A stretch of 64,000 bases of DNA, taken from contig DLGJ01000005.1 in assembly GCA_002482645.1 (NCBI GenBank), positions 737,437 through 801,436 of the forward strand. The letters are read 5' to 3'. The position numbers and the translations under genes were made by a program. The notes below the pieces were generated by a model. That model did no database searches and was not told the DNA's origin. It saw nothing but the letters and a program-made list of their open reading frames with translations. Source of the stretch: Hyphomicrobiaceae bacterium UBA7697. Lineage in GTDB: Bacteria; Pseudomonadota; Alphaproteobacteria; Rhizobiales; Methyloligellaceae. Each line of letters starts with the position of its first letter. Position 1 is the first letter of the stretch. This document shows positions 8,263-17,183 of the stretch, one piece after another.

Positions 8263-9438
8263 ATGGGCCGGCGCTCGTTTCGTCGGATGTGGTACGCGGC
8301 CGTTGCGCTCGTCCCACTCCCATTCATCGGCGTAGGATATGCGGTCGCGTCCGGCAGTTTGTTCGGCTCGGAAGTCGAGCTGTTCCTGCCGGCTCCCGGC
8401 ACCGTCTCCACCGCCGTTCGCACCGTCTCCGCGACAGGCCCGAGCATTGTTTCCAGCGCCGCCTCGCGTCTCTTCTACGCCGATGGAAAGGGCCCGCGCG
8501 CCGATCGATTCGCCGTCACCGGCACCCCGCCTGCAAGACCCTTCGTCACCGCGAGCCTCACCGGCATGGCCGGCCTGCCGAAGGGCGCGAACGAGGACGT
8601 TGCCGAGGCCAAGGACGAAGAAGAGGCGACGGACACGCCGAAGATGGAACTGGTGGACGAGGAGCGCCGCACCCCCGAAAGTTCCCTGTTCCAGGCCGTG
8701 GGTTACGCATCGCCCTTCAATTCGGATTTCCAGGTCGACGCCTTCCGCCCCGATCCGCACGACATCGCTTACCGTCCGACCGAGGAAGCGCTGAACTTCC
8801 GCTATCAGGGCGAGACGCAGGCCGAGTTCGAGGATCGCGAACGCCGCTGCCTGGCCACGGCCATCTATTTCGAAGCGCGTGGCGAGCCCCTTAAGGGCCA
8901 GATCGCCGTGTCGCAGGTCATTCTCAACCGTGTGCGCAGCCCCAAATTCCCGCAAACGATCTGCGGCGTGGTCTATCAGGGGCAATACCGCAAAGGCTGT
9001 CAGTTCTCGTTCACGTGCGACGGCCATTCCGACAATCCACGCGACAAAGCCCAGTGGGCTCACGCGCAAGAGCTCGCCAAGAGCTTCATGGCGGGCGAGC
9101 ATTGGCTACCCGAGGTCGGCTACTCCACCTTCTACCATGCGAACTATGTCCGGCCGCGCTGGGCAAGCCGCATGAACAGGATCGACAAGATCGGACGGCA
9201 CATTTTCTACAAGAAGCGGGGTGAAGAGCCTTATGCGGTCGAAGCCGCACTCGACACCGATGCCGCGACCGCCGAGGACGACGATACCGATACCGGCTAT
9301 CTCTTGCCCACGATGTCGCTGGCCTCGGCCGTGCAAGCCGTGACGGACTCGGTGACGAGTTCCGTCACCGCGGTTGCGGGCACGCGCTCTACCGCTCCCA
9401 CTCAAGCGATGAGTCTAGGTTACGCGGCGAGTGAGTAA
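8263..9438 (+). CDS. Cell-wall hydrolase, SleB family
   Basis: 391 residues. An N-terminal hydrophobic segment (MWYAAVALVPLPFIGVGYAVA) acts as signal anchor, a poorly conserved acidic linker follows, and a Hydrolase_2 (SleB/CwlJ) domain covers roughly residues 200-315. Family features seen are CLATAIYFEARGEPLKGQIA with the catalytic Glu, VILNRVRSPKFPQTICGVVY, and CQFSFTCDG. The family cleaves peptidoglycan; in alphaproteobacteria it remodels the wall rather than a spore cortex. ATG 8263 is preceded by GGAGGG. The last 50 bp overlap the 3' end of nadC on the other strand (convergent). Confidence 0.9.
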   Translation: MGRRSFRRMWYAAVALVPLPFIGVGYAVASGSLFGSEVELFLPAPGTVSTAVRTVSATGPSIVSSAASRLFYADGKGPRADRFAVTGTPPARPFVTASLTGMAGLPKGANEDVAEAKDEEEATDTPKMELVDEERRTPESSLFQAVGYASPFNSDFQVDAFRPDPHDIAYRPTEEALNFRYQGETQAEFEDRERRCLATAIYFEARGEPLKGQIAVSQVILNRVRSPKFPQTICGVVYQGQYRKGCQFSFTCDGHSDNPRDKAQWAHAQELAKSFMAGEHWLPEVGYSTFYHANYVRPRWASRMNRIDKIGRHIFYKKRGEEPYAVEAALDTDAATAEDDDTDTGYLLPTMSLASAVQAVTDSVTSSVTAVAGTRSTAPTQAMSLGYAASE

Positions 9439-10321
9439 GGGCCCCGGCCGAGATCAGGTCCACGCCCGTCGCCGCAATATCCGCAACCGTTTCTAGACTG
9501 ACCCCACCGGACGCTTCGGTGACGACATTTCCGCCGGCGAGCGCCACGGCCTCGCGCAGCGTGCCGAGATCCATATTGTCCAGCAGCACCGCGTCAATCG
9601 GGAACTGAAGCGCCTCGCGGAGTTGATCGAGCGTATCCACTTCCACTTCGATCTTCACCATATGGCCCGTGCGGGCGCGCAAACGCTCCAGCGCTTGCGC
9701 AAGACCTCCGGCGGCCGCGATGTGGTTGTCCTTCACCAGCACAGCATCGTAGAGCCCGAAGCGATGGTTCGTTCCGCCGCCGCAGCGCACCGCGTATTTC
9801 TCGAGGCCGCGCAGACCCGGCGTCGTCTTGCGCGTGCAAGCGATGCGCGCCTTCGTTCCTTCCGTCTTCGAAACGTAAGCGGCGGTCAGCGTGGCGATTC
9901 CACATAAACGTCCGAAAAAGTTCAGCGCCGTCCGTTCGCCCGTCAGCAGCGCGCGGGCTTTCCCTGCGATGCGTGCCACGGCGGCTCCGGCCTTGGCGTC
10001 CGCGCCGTCCTCGATCAGCCGTTCGAAGGTCGCGTCGGGGTCGAGCGCACGGAAGGCGGCCTCCGCGAGATCGAGCCCGGCGATACGCGCCGGCTCGCGC
10101 ACGACGATGGATGCGGTGCCGCGCGCATCCGCCGGAATGATGGAATCCGTAGTGACGTCGCCCGCAAGCCCGAGATCCTCCTCCAGGGCCTCTTGGACAG
10201 CCTTGTCCACGAGATGTCGTGGGAGTTCCAGATATCTTGGCGTGTCCAAATGTCTTGGCGTGTCCAAATGTCTTGGCGATTCCATGGGAAAGTCCGTGCC
10301 CCGCGATGCGGCGGAACTCAT
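9389..10321 (-). CDS. nadC: Nicotinate-nucleotide pyrophosphorylase (carboxylating)
   Basis: 310 residues; converts quinolinate and PRPP to nicotinate mononucleotide, the third step of de novo NAD synthesis. Visible blocks are EEDLGLAGDVTTDSI, ERTALNFFGRLCGIATLTA, ARIACTRKTTPGLRGLEKYA and VLVKDNHIAAAGG, and near the C terminus EASGGVSLETV. Last gene of nadA-nadB-nadC; its ATG overlaps the nadB stop (ATGA at 10318-10321). Odd N terminus: before the native PRHLVDKAVQEALEEDLGL start there are tandem RHLDTP hexapeptide repeats encoded by 18-bp DNA repeats. An internal ATG at 10285 is a possible alternative start. Confidence 0.96.
   Translation of the reverse strand: MSSAASRGTDFPMESPRHLDTPRHLDTPRYLELPRHLVDKAVQEALEEDLGLAGDVTTDSIIPADARGTASIVVREPARIAGLDLAEAAFRALDPDATFERLIEDGADAKAGAAVARIAGKARALLTGERTALNFFGRLCGIATLTAAYVSKTEGTKARIACTRKTTPGLRGLEKYAVRCGGGTNHRFGLYDAVLVKDNHIAAAGGLAQALERLRARTGHMVKIEVEVDTLDQLREALQFPIDAVLLDNMDLGTLREAVALAGGNVVTEASGGVSLETVADIAATGVDLISAGALTHSPRNLDSSLEWER
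10233..10279 (-). repeat. 18-bp tandem repeat in the 5' end of nadC
   Basis: Two full copies (10233-10250 and 10251-10268, one mismatch) and a partial third copy (10269 on) of a unit read on the plus strand as TGTCTTGGCGTGTCCAAA. The unit is a multiple of three and encodes RHLDTP. A diverged copy (RYLELP) and the native RHLVDK follow, so the repeats look like slippage expansion of the native start of NadC. Confidence 0.9.
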
Positions 10322-11940
10322 CCTTGGCTCACGATCCGCAGGCGCGGCGGGCTCGAAACGCCCGTGGCCTCGCGTGCGATCTCGTCGGCCCTTTCGAGGG
10401 TCAGGAAGCTGCGGCTAGCCTGCGCCTCGTCCGGCGCCGGATAGTCGCTGCGGAATTGCGCGCCTCGGCTTTCCGTGCGGGCGAAGGCGGCCGTTGCGAT
10501 GAGCTTGGCCGTTGTGAGCATGTTCGCGAGCTGCGGATCGTTGCCGCTCTCCCGCTCCAGCGAAACGAAAGTCGCAAGCGCATCGGACAGGCCGTCCGCG
10601 TCGCGCACGACTCCAACCTTCGACGACATGGTCTCGCGCAGCATCCGCACGCCGTCCTTGTTGGGCCGCACCGCGGCGGTGCCGCGTGCCACGGCCTGCA
10701 GGTTCTGCGGCGGCAGCGGCGGCATGGCGGTCGAGATGTCGTCCGCCACGCGCGCGCCGAACACGACCGCTTCCAGCAAGGAGTTCGATGCGAGGCGGTT
10801 TGCGCCGTGCGCGCCGGTCGAGGTGACTTCGCCGCAAGCCCACAATCCGTCGACGGTGCTGCGTCCGCGGACGTCGACCAGAATGCCGCCCATGTGATAA
10901 TGCGCCGCCGGCGCAACGGGGATCGGCTCTTGCGCCGGGTCGATCCCCGCCGACCGGCAGATCGAATAGACAGTGGGAAACTGATCGGCGAGGCCGGGAC
11001 CGATCGGGCGGCAGTCGAGAAACGCCCCGCGTCCGCTCGCGGCCTCGCGATAGACGGCACGCGCCACCACATCGCGGGGTCCGAGTTCCGCATCTTCATG
11101 CACGGCGCGCATGAAGCGCTCGCCCTTGCCGTTGATCAGCAGCGCGCCCGCGCCACGCAGCGCTTCGGTCGCGAGCGGGGCCGGATCGCGCCCGATATCA
11201 ATCGCGGTTGGGTGAAACTGAACGAACTCCGCATCGGCGATGATGGCGCCCGCGCGCGCCGCGATGGCGACGCCTTCGCCGCGCGCTTCGACCGGATTGG
11301 TCGTCACCGAATAGAGATGTCCGGCGCCGCCCGTCGCGAGCACCACGGCGCGCGCGGGAAGCACGAAGGTGTCGGTTTGAGAAACGTCGCCGGTGGGCGC
11401 GAGGACAACGCCTTGCACCCGTCCGCTCCGGACCACCAGGTCTCGCGCGCTCACGCCCTCGAGCACGGTGATGGACGGGGTCTTGCGTACGGCCGCCGTG
11501 ATCGCGCTCATGATGGCGCGGCCCGCGGTATCGCCTTTCACATGCAAAATGCGATTGGTGCCATGCGCGGCTTCGTGGCCGAAGGTCAGCCGGCCTTCGA
11601 GGTCCTTGTCGAACGGCACGCCGTAATGCAGCAGATCTTCGATCCGCGAGCGCGCCTCGCGCGCCATGAGCAGCGCCACGGCTTCGTCGACGATTCCGGC
11701 CCCCGCACGGACGGTATCGGCCGCATGGTCCTCGGGCGTGTCGCCTTCTGACAGCGCGGCGGCGATGCCGGCTTGCGCCCAAATACTCGACGCCCCTTCG
11801 CCGATCGTCACCGGAGAGACGACCGTGACCTTGAGCGGCGCGAGCTTCAGAGCCGTGAAGAGCCCAGCAAGACCGGCGCCGACGACCACGACGCCATCGG
11901 CGGCATTCATCGGCACGGGGCATGTATTGCCGGCGTTCAT
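10318..11940 (-). CDS. nadB: L-aspartate oxidase
   Basis: 540 residues; a flavoprotein oxidising L-aspartate to iminoaspartate for NadA. The dinucleotide-binding start VVVVGAGLAGLFTALKLAP is present, as are SIWAQAGIAAAL, the FAD/succinate-dehydrogenase-type blocks VLATGGAGHLYSVTTNP and FVQFHPTAI, and the DCRPIGPG and AAHYHMGGILVD segments around the substrate site. The gene sits between nadA (35-bp gap) and nadC (4-bp overlap). Expected regulation is with nadA through the palindromes upstream of that gene. Confidence 0.97.
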   Translation of the reverse strand: MNAGNTCPVPMNAADGVVVVGAGLAGLFTALKLAPLKVTVVSPVTIGEGASSIWAQAGIAAALSEGDTPEDHAADTVRAGAGIVDEAVALLMAREARSRIEDLLHYGVPFDKDLEGRLTFGHEAAHGTNRILHVKGDTAGRAIMSAITAAVRKTPSITVLEGVSARDLVVRSGRVQGVVLAPTGDVSQTDTFVLPARAVVLATGGAGHLYSVTTNPVEARGEGVAIAARAGAIIADAEFVQFHPTAIDIGRDPAPLATEALRGAGALLINGKGERFMRAVHEDAELGPRDVVARAVYREAASGRGAFLDCRPIGPGLADQFPTVYSICRSAGIDPAQEPIPVAPAAHYHMGGILVDVRGRSTVDGLWACGEVTSTGAHGANRLASNSLLEAVVFGARVADDISTAMPPLPPQNLQAVARGTAAVRPNKDGVRMLRETMSSKVGVVRDADGLSDALATFVSLERESGNDPQLANMLTTAKLIATAAFARTESRGAQFRSDYPAPDEAQASRSFLTLERADEIAREATGVSSPPRLRIVSQG

Positions 11941-11975
11941 CGCTGTCCTTTCGAAATGCGATCCAGGGGCGTCGG

Positions 11976-13043
11976 TTAGTGATTGAGGTTAATCATCCGC
12001 TCGACGGCGGCTCGGGCGGGCCCCGCCACGGCCGGATCGACGGTCACCTCTTCCTTCATGAAGACGAGGCTATCGAGGATCTTCGGCAGCGTGATCCGCT
12101 TCATGTGCGGGCAGAGATTGCAGGGACGGACGAACTCGGTGTTCGTCGCCTCGACCGCAACGTTGTCGCTCATGGAACACTCGGTCACCAGCAGAACCTT
12201 GGACGGCTGATTGTCCTGGACCCATTTGATCATGCCGGACGTCGAACCTGTGAAGTCCGCTTCGCCGATGACATCGGGCGGACATTCCGGATGGGCGATG
12301 ATCTTCACGCCGGGATCGCTCTCGCGATAGGCGCGCAGTTCTTCGGCGGTGAAGCGCTCATGCACTTCGCAATGCCCCTTCCACGTGATGATCTCCACAT
12401 CCGTCTGGGTCTGAACCCATTTGGCGAGAAACTCGTCGGGGATCATGATGACGCGTTTTGTGCCAAGCGACTCGACCACACGCACCGCGTTCGAGGAGGT
12501 GCAGCAGATGTCGGATTCGGCCTTCACGTCAGCGGACGTATTCACATACGTCACCACCGGGACGCCGGGATAGGCTTCGCGCAGCGCACGGACGTCCTCG
12601 CCCGTGATCGAATCCGCCAGCGAACAGCCCGCGCGCGTATCGGGGATCAAAACCGTCTTGCCGGGATTGAGCAGTTTCGAGGTCTCGGCCATGAAGTGTA
12701 CGCCGCACTGGACGATCACCTCGGCATCCGCCTTCGCGGCCTCGCGTGCAAGCTGCAGCGAGTCGCCAACCACGTCGGCGACGCAGTTGAAGATCTCCGG
12801 CGTCATGTAGTTGTGGGCCAGAACGACCGCGTTCCGGACCTGCTTGAGATCGTTGATCGCCTTCACGTAAGGAGCGAATTGAGGCCACTCCACGGGCGGG
12901 ATCACACGTGCGACGCGCTCGTAAAGATGTGCGGTCTCGCGGGCGACCTCCGGCGTGTAGGAGAGTTCCGGAACGAGGGACGGCGGCAGAACGGCCTGCG
13001 CCTTGGCTGTCCACTCCTGGCTCCCGGTTTGAACTGACTCCAT
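11976..13043 (-). CDS. nadA: Quinolinate synthase A
   Basis: 355 residues; condenses iminoaspartate with dihydroxyacetone phosphate to quinolinate using a 4Fe-4S cluster. Cluster cysteines fit IVQCGVHFMAET, DICCTSSNAVRV and VRPCNLCPHMKRI. The blocks AVVLAHNYMTPEIFNCVADVVGDS and AHPECPPDVIGEADFTGST are characteristic. ATG 13043 is preceded by a strong AAAGGAGG. A perfect palindrome at 13063-13083 lies just beyond that site and a second related one is at 13146-13164, so this first gene of the nad operon is probably repressed there. Confidence 0.97.
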   Translation of the reverse strand: MESVQTGSQEWTAKAQAVLPPSLVPELSYTPEVARETAHLYERVARVIPPVEWPQFAPYVKAINDLKQVRNAVVLAHNYMTPEIFNCVADVVGDSLQLAREAAKADAEVIVQCGVHFMAETSKLLNPGKTVLIPDTRAGCSLADSITGEDVRALREAYPGVPVVTYVNTSADVKAESDICCTSSNAVRVVESLGTKRVIMIPDEFLAKWVQTQTDVEIITWKGHCEVHERFTAEELRAYRESDPGVKIIAHPECPPDVIGEADFTGSTSGMIKWVQDNQPSKVLLVTECSMSDNVAVEATNTEFVRPCNLCPHMKRITLPKILDSLVFMKEEVTVDPAVAGPARAAVERMINLNH

Positions 13044-13062
13044 CGGTTTGTGCCTCCTTTAG

Positions 13063-13083
13063 ATATACTCAGCATGAGTATAT
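13063..13083 (-). promoter_or_regulatory. Palindromic operator 1 upstream of nadA
   Basis: Left arm ATATACTCA (13063-13071) and right arm TGAGTATAT (13075-13083) are perfect inverse complements separated by GCA. The site lies 20 bp upstream of the nadA start codon, immediately before the Shine-Dalgarno sequence, and contains TATACT, which could serve as a -10 element. Best explanation: an operator for the NadQ-type regulator encoded at 19878-20903. Assignment to NadQ is inference from gene context and from the known role of that family in de novo NAD synthesis. Confidence 0.75.
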
Positions 13084-13145
13084 ATGGGGTGTAAAAAGTT
13101 CCGGCACAAGGCCGGCGCGGTTCCCAATGCGCGGCAAGGCGCGGC

Positions 13146-13164
13146 TATTCTCAATATGAGTATA
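13146..13164 (-). promoter_or_regulatory. Palindromic operator 2 upstream of nadA
   Basis: TATTCTCA (13146-13153) and TGAGTATA (13157-13164) form an inverted repeat with one mismatch and the same 3-bp spacer (ATA) as operator 1. The centres of the two sites are about 82 bp apart, close to eight helical turns, so two bound dimers would face the same side of the DNA. The site lies between nadA and the divergent L,D-transpeptidase homologue but is much closer in sequence to operator 1 than to anything else in this gap. Confidence 0.65.
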
Positions 13165-13341
13165 GGGATTTGTCCTTGTGCTTCAAGCCGTCGCTGCGCC
13201 GCACAAATTCCGTGGGCGAAGTCAACACGTTATCGGGAGGCCGGGCGTGGTACTCGGCGGCCGGCCGAAGCGCTGGGCCGGTTCTGGTTGGCAAAAAGGG
13301 GCATCCCGGACTAACCTACGCCCATAAGCGGGGTCGGTGGG

Positions 13342-14925
13342 ATGCGTGAACGATCTTCATTCGCGATCCTTGAAGCGCTGGGCGTTTTCGCCCTCACGGC
13401 CGCGTTCGGCCTCGTGTCCTTCGCGTCGTGGCATCCGGCCCGCGCGGAGTCGAGCGTCGTCATCGAAATTCCCGATCGCCCGTCCATGCAGAAGGATGGG
13501 GACGCGGCGGAGACTCCCGCAAAGGAGGAAGCCGCCGCCGAAGCGGCGCAGGACCTCTTGATTGCCGATGAAATCAAGGAGAAGCTCGCCGGTCCCGGTC
13601 TGAGAAACGGGACGAACACGGACGATTTTGCCGCCGTCGAGACGTTCTACAAAGCGCGGACCGGCCCCGCGCTCTGGCTCAACACGGCGGGGCTCTCGGA
13701 TCGTGGCGAGGCAATCGTGCATGCGATCCGGAAGGCCGATGAATGGGGACTCGATCCGACCTTGTTCCAGGTGCCGCCGGACGGCTACCGGCCGCGGACG
13801 CCCGCGGATCAAGCGGCCACCGAACTCGCGATCAGTCTCGCCGCCTTGAAATATGCACGTGCCGCCCGTGGCGGGCTGAGCGATCCGAAAACCGTCAACG
13901 TCCTTTATGACCAGACTCCGTTGGTGCGTCCGCCCGGCGACGTTCTGAAGGACCTTGCGGCGGCGGCGGAGCCCGACACGGTTTTGCTCGGCCTCCATCC
14001 CAAGCACGAACAGTTCGCGCGGCTGCGTCAAGCGCTGCCGAAAGCGAAATCCGAACACGAGGACTTGCTCTTGCGCCGGAACATGGATCGTTGGCGTTGG
14101 ATGCCGGAGTCGCTTGGTCCCGCCTATGTCTGGCTCAACATACCGGAGTTCATGGTTCATGCGGTCGAAGACGGAAAGACGGTTCTGTCGGAGAGGGCCG
14201 CCGTTGGGGGCGCTTCGTCGCCGACACCGGTCCTCTCGGCCGATCTGACGGAAATCGTCGTCAACCCCGAGCGGGTCGTGCCTTTTGCGGTCATCCGAAA
14301 GGACATCCTGCCGAGGCTCCAAGGGCGCGGATCGTTCTTTGGCGGAGGGGACACGAGCATTCTCGACAAGTACGGCATCACCGTGAAGCGTGGCGGCAGG
14401 ACGGTGGATCCCGGCACGATCGACTGGAGGAAGGTCAACGCATCCACCTTGACCTTCGTGCAGAAGCCCGGCCGCACGAACATCATGGGCAAGGTTCAAT
14501 TCCTGTACCCGAACGGCCGGGACGTGTTCATGAGCGGAACGGCGCTGGGCGGCGTATTCGCGCGGGACGACCGGGCTCAAGGCGCGAAGGATCCGCGTGT
14601 CGACAATGCCCCCGAACTGGCTGCACGCGTCCTGGCGGCGAGCGACGGCGAGAGCGCCGGAAGCGTGAGACAGCTGATCGCAAGCGGTAAGACAAGCCGT
14701 ATCAAGCTGACCAAACCCATCCCCATCCATATGACCTATTTCACGGCGGTCGTGGACGAGACCGGCAAGGTCAAGACCTTCGGCGATGTCTACAAGCTCG
14801 ACGATCTCGCGGTGGCCGGAGGCGGCGATGGCGCGTCGCAAGGCGCGGCAGCGCCCCCGGCCGGCGAGACGCCACGCCCGGCGCGAAAGCCGATCAACGG
14901 AAGCCTGGCAACGACGGTGCGCTGA
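13342..14925 (+). CDS. L,D-transpeptidase (YcbB-type) homologue lacking the catalytic Cys
   Basis: 527 residues. An N-terminal signal segment ends ...SWHPARAES. A scaffold region follows, then a YkuD-like domain (about residues 250-455): MDRWRWMPESLGPAYVWLNIPEF, the NPERVVPF block, ILPRL, and the late strand IPIHMTYFTAVVDETGKVKTFGDVY. In active YcbB-type enzymes a Tyr/Met-His-x-Thr-Pro strand and a Ser-His-Gly-Cys motif form the active site. Here the aligned parts read FMSGTAL (residues 396-402) and QGA (413-415), so His and Cys are replaced, and the whole protein has no cysteine. It should therefore be unable to form 3-3 cross-links and may be a structural or regulatory wall protein. Confidence 0.85.
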   Translation: MRERSSFAILEALGVFALTAAFGLVSFASWHPARAESSVVIEIPDRPSMQKDGDAAETPAKEEAAAEAAQDLLIADEIKEKLAGPGLRNGTNTDDFAAVETFYKARTGPALWLNTAGLSDRGEAIVHAIRKADEWGLDPTLFQVPPDGYRPRTPADQAATELAISLAALKYARAARGGLSDPKTVNVLYDQTPLVRPPGDVLKDLAAAAEPDTVLLGLHPKHEQFARLRQALPKAKSEHEDLLLRRNMDRWRWMPESLGPAYVWLNIPEFMVHAVEDGKTVLSERAAVGGASSPTPVLSADLTEIVVNPERVVPFAVIRKDILPRLQGRGSFFGGGDTSILDKYGITVKRGGRTVDPGTIDWRKVNASTLTFVQKPGRTNIMGKVQFLYPNGRDVFMSGTALGGVFARDDRAQGAKDPRVDNAPELAARVLAASDGESAGSVRQLIASGKTSRIKLTKPIPIHMTYFTAVVDETGKVKTFGDVYKLDDLAVAGGGDGASQGAAAPPAGETPRPARKPINGSLATTVR

Positions 14926-14939
14926 CGGCACGCGCGAGG

Positions 14940-16304
14940 TTAAGCGTCTTCACGCTCGATTTCGCGTATCGCATCCGGATCGAGCGTGCGCATGAGCACA
15001 TAGATCAGGAAGCACCCGAGCAGCAGCCCGCCCGCGATCGCGGGAGCCCGCCAGTCGCCCGTGGAGACGCGCACGACGATCAATCCAAGGCAGACGAGAA
15101 ATCCAAGCGCCGGAATGATACGGGGGATTTCGAACCTGCCGGGCCGTTCGCTCTCGCGGCCTTTCAGAATGAACAGGGAGCCGTTGACCACGGCGAAGAC
15201 GGTCAACAGCAACAGAACCGTGGCGGCGGCCAGTTCGGCGATCGTGCCCAACAAGGCGAGCGGTACCAGAATGAGAAACAGCACGAGGATGGCGATATGC
15301 GGCGTCCTGCGATGGCGGTGAACCCGGCCGAGGTGATTGGGCAACAGATTCTGCCGCGACATGCCGTATAGAAGCCGCGAGGCCGTGACGAAATTGACGA
15401 GCCCGGTGTTGGCGACCGCGAAGATCGTGATCGCCGTGAACAGAACAGGCGGAACGGCCGGTGCGGCGCGCGCCACCACTTCGGTGATGGGACCGGGCGC
15501 GGCGGCCAAGTCCTGCCACGGAACCACCGACACGGCGGTAATCGCAACGGCGACATAGATGAGCGCCGCAATCAGCATCGCCGAAATCAGCCCGAGCGGT
15601 ATCGTCGTCTCCGGATCGCGCACCTCCTCGGCGACGTTGTACATGTCCTCGAACCCGATAAAGGCGAAGAAGGCCAGTACCGCACCCTGGATGACGATCA
15701 GGAAGGTTTGGTCGCCACCCGATGCCGGTGGCGTTTCGAGATAGTCGACGGAACCCCAATACGAGATCCCGACAGCCACGACGAGCAGGAGACCGGCGAT
15801 CGAGACCACCGTGCACAGAACGTTGACCCACATGGCCTCCTGAATGCCGCGAAACACGATCACCGTCATGGCGAACAGGTAGCAGAGCGCAATCGCCACG
15901 ACCGGCAAGCCGTCGAAACCGAAGAGCTCCATGAAATTGGCGCCGAACACGCGCGATTGCGTGGCGACCGAGGTGAGACCGGAACACACCAGGGCAAGGC
16001 CCACCAGGAAGCTCAGGAGCGGGAATCCATAGGCTCGATGGGCCACGTAAACCGCGCCCGCGGCCCGCGGATAGCGCGAGCCGAGCGATGCGTAGGACAG
16101 GGCCGTCAGCAGCGCCGCGACAAGCGCGACGAGAAAGGCGAGCCACACGGCGTTGCCGACTTCGCCGGCGGCCTTGCCGATCAAGCCATAGATACCGGCG
16201 CCCAGCATGCTGCCCAGGCCGTAAAGAGCCATCTGAAAAGGACCGACCGAGCGGTGAAGCGCCGGTTCGTCGCCCGATTCCGTTTTTTCGCGGAGATCCC
16301 CCAT
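14940..16304 (-). CDS. APC-superfamily amino-acid permease
   Basis: 454 residues with about 12 hydrophobic segments. The first segment carries the APC signature QMALYGLGSMLGAGIYGLIG, followed by YPRAAGAVYVAHRAYG and a mid-protein FIGFEDMYNVAEEVRDPETTIP block typical of amino-acid/polyamine/organocation transporters. It is an inner-membrane uptake protein; the substrate is not predictable. It converges with the L,D-transpeptidase homologue (15-bp gap) and its 5' side faces the ABC permease gene with a 117-bp gap, so it is probably transcribed separately. Confidence 0.9.
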   Translation of the reverse strand: MGDLREKTESGDEPALHRSVGPFQMALYGLGSMLGAGIYGLIGKAAGEVGNAVWLAFLVALVAALLTALSYASLGSRYPRAAGAVYVAHRAYGFPLLSFLVGLALVCSGLTSVATQSRVFGANFMELFGFDGLPVVAIALCYLFAMTVIVFRGIQEAMWVNVLCTVVSIAGLLLVVAVGISYWGSVDYLETPPASGGDQTFLIVIQGAVLAFFAFIGFEDMYNVAEEVRDPETTIPLGLISAMLIAALIYVAVAITAVSVVPWQDLAAAPGPITEVVARAAPAVPPVLFTAITIFAVANTGLVNFVTASRLLYGMSRQNLLPNHLGRVHRHRRTPHIAILVLFLILVPLALLGTIAELAAATVLLLLTVFAVVNGSLFILKGRESERPGRFEIPRIIPALGFLVCLGLIVVRVSTGDWRAPAIAGGLLLGCFLIYVLMRTLDPDAIREIEREDA

Positions 16305-16421
16305 AGTCCGTTCAGTAGCACGCGGACACTCAGGCGCCTATGCTTCCACGATAGGACGCAACCCCCATCGTCGCGCTCCACGGACATCGCGCGGCGGAAG
16401 GGTGTGGCGCCGCCGCGCCGT

Positions 16422-17183
16422 TTAGCTCTTGAGGCGGTAGCCGGTCTTGAACACCCACCACACCGCGCCGAGGCACAGGGCGAGGAACACGAGGATCATG
16501 ACCAAGCTGACTTCGACGCTGACATCGGCGGTGCCGTAGAAGCTCCAGCGGAAGGCGCTGACCAGATAGACGACGGGATTGAGCAAAGACACTGTCTGCC
16601 AGAGCGGCGGCAGGACACTCAGCGAATAGAACGTCCCGCCGAGAAAGGTCAGAGGCGTGATGACCAGGAGCGGCACGAGCTGAAGCTGCTCGAATCCTTC
16701 GGCCCAAAGACCGATCACAAAGCCGAACAGGCTGAACGTGATGGCGGTGAGCACGAGAAAGAACGCCATCCAAACGGGATGATCGATTCTGATTTGCACG
16801 AACAGCGTCGCGGTCGCGAGGATGATGAGCCCGAGAATGATCGACTTCGTTGCCGCCGCGCCCACATATCCGGCCACGATCTCGATGGGCGAAAGCGGCG
16901 CGGAGAGCTGCTCGTAGATGGTTCCGGTAAAACGCGGGAAGTAAATGCCGAACGAGGCGTTGGCGACGCTTTGGGTCAGAAGGTTCAGCATGATTAGGCC
17001 CGGCACGATGAAGGCGCCATAGGGCACGCCGTCGATCTCGCTGATGCGCGAACCGATCGCGGCACCGAACACGACGAAATACAGAGAGGTGGCGATGACC
17101 GGAGACACCAGGCTTTGCAGCAAGGTGCGCACCCAGCGCGCCATCTCGTACCGGTAGATCGCAAGAATGCCGGGCAGGTTCAT
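16422..17183 (-). CDS. ABC-2 type exporter permease
   Basis: 253 residues, about six transmembrane segments. The segment SAPLSPIEIVAGYVGAAATKS and the late LVPLLVITPLTFLGGTFYSL loop are typical of the ABC-2 family (NodJ/YadH/DrrB-like). Its ATG overlaps the stop of the ATPase gene (ATGA at 17180-17183), so the pair forms a simple exporter. Cargo is unknown; homologues export drugs, polysaccharide precursors or lipids. It ends with the basic sequence KTGYRLKS in the cytoplasm. Confidence 0.9.
   Translation of the reverse strand: MNLPGILAIYRYEMARWVRTLLQSLVSPVIATSLYFVVFGAAIGSRISEIDGVPYGAFIVPGLIMLNLLTQSVANASFGIYFPRFTGTIYEQLSAPLSPIEIVAGYVGAAATKSIILGLIILATATLFVQIRIDHPVWMAFFLVLTAITFSLFGFVIGLWAEGFEQLQLVPLLVITPLTFLGGTFYSLSVLPPLWQTVSLLNPVVYLVSAFRWSFYGTADVSVEVSLVMILVFLALCLGAVWWVFKTGYRLKS

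Noticed and set aside
10219..11751. 510-residue plus-strand open frame across nadB
   Set aside because: Antisense shadow of nadB, starting in the nadC repeat region.
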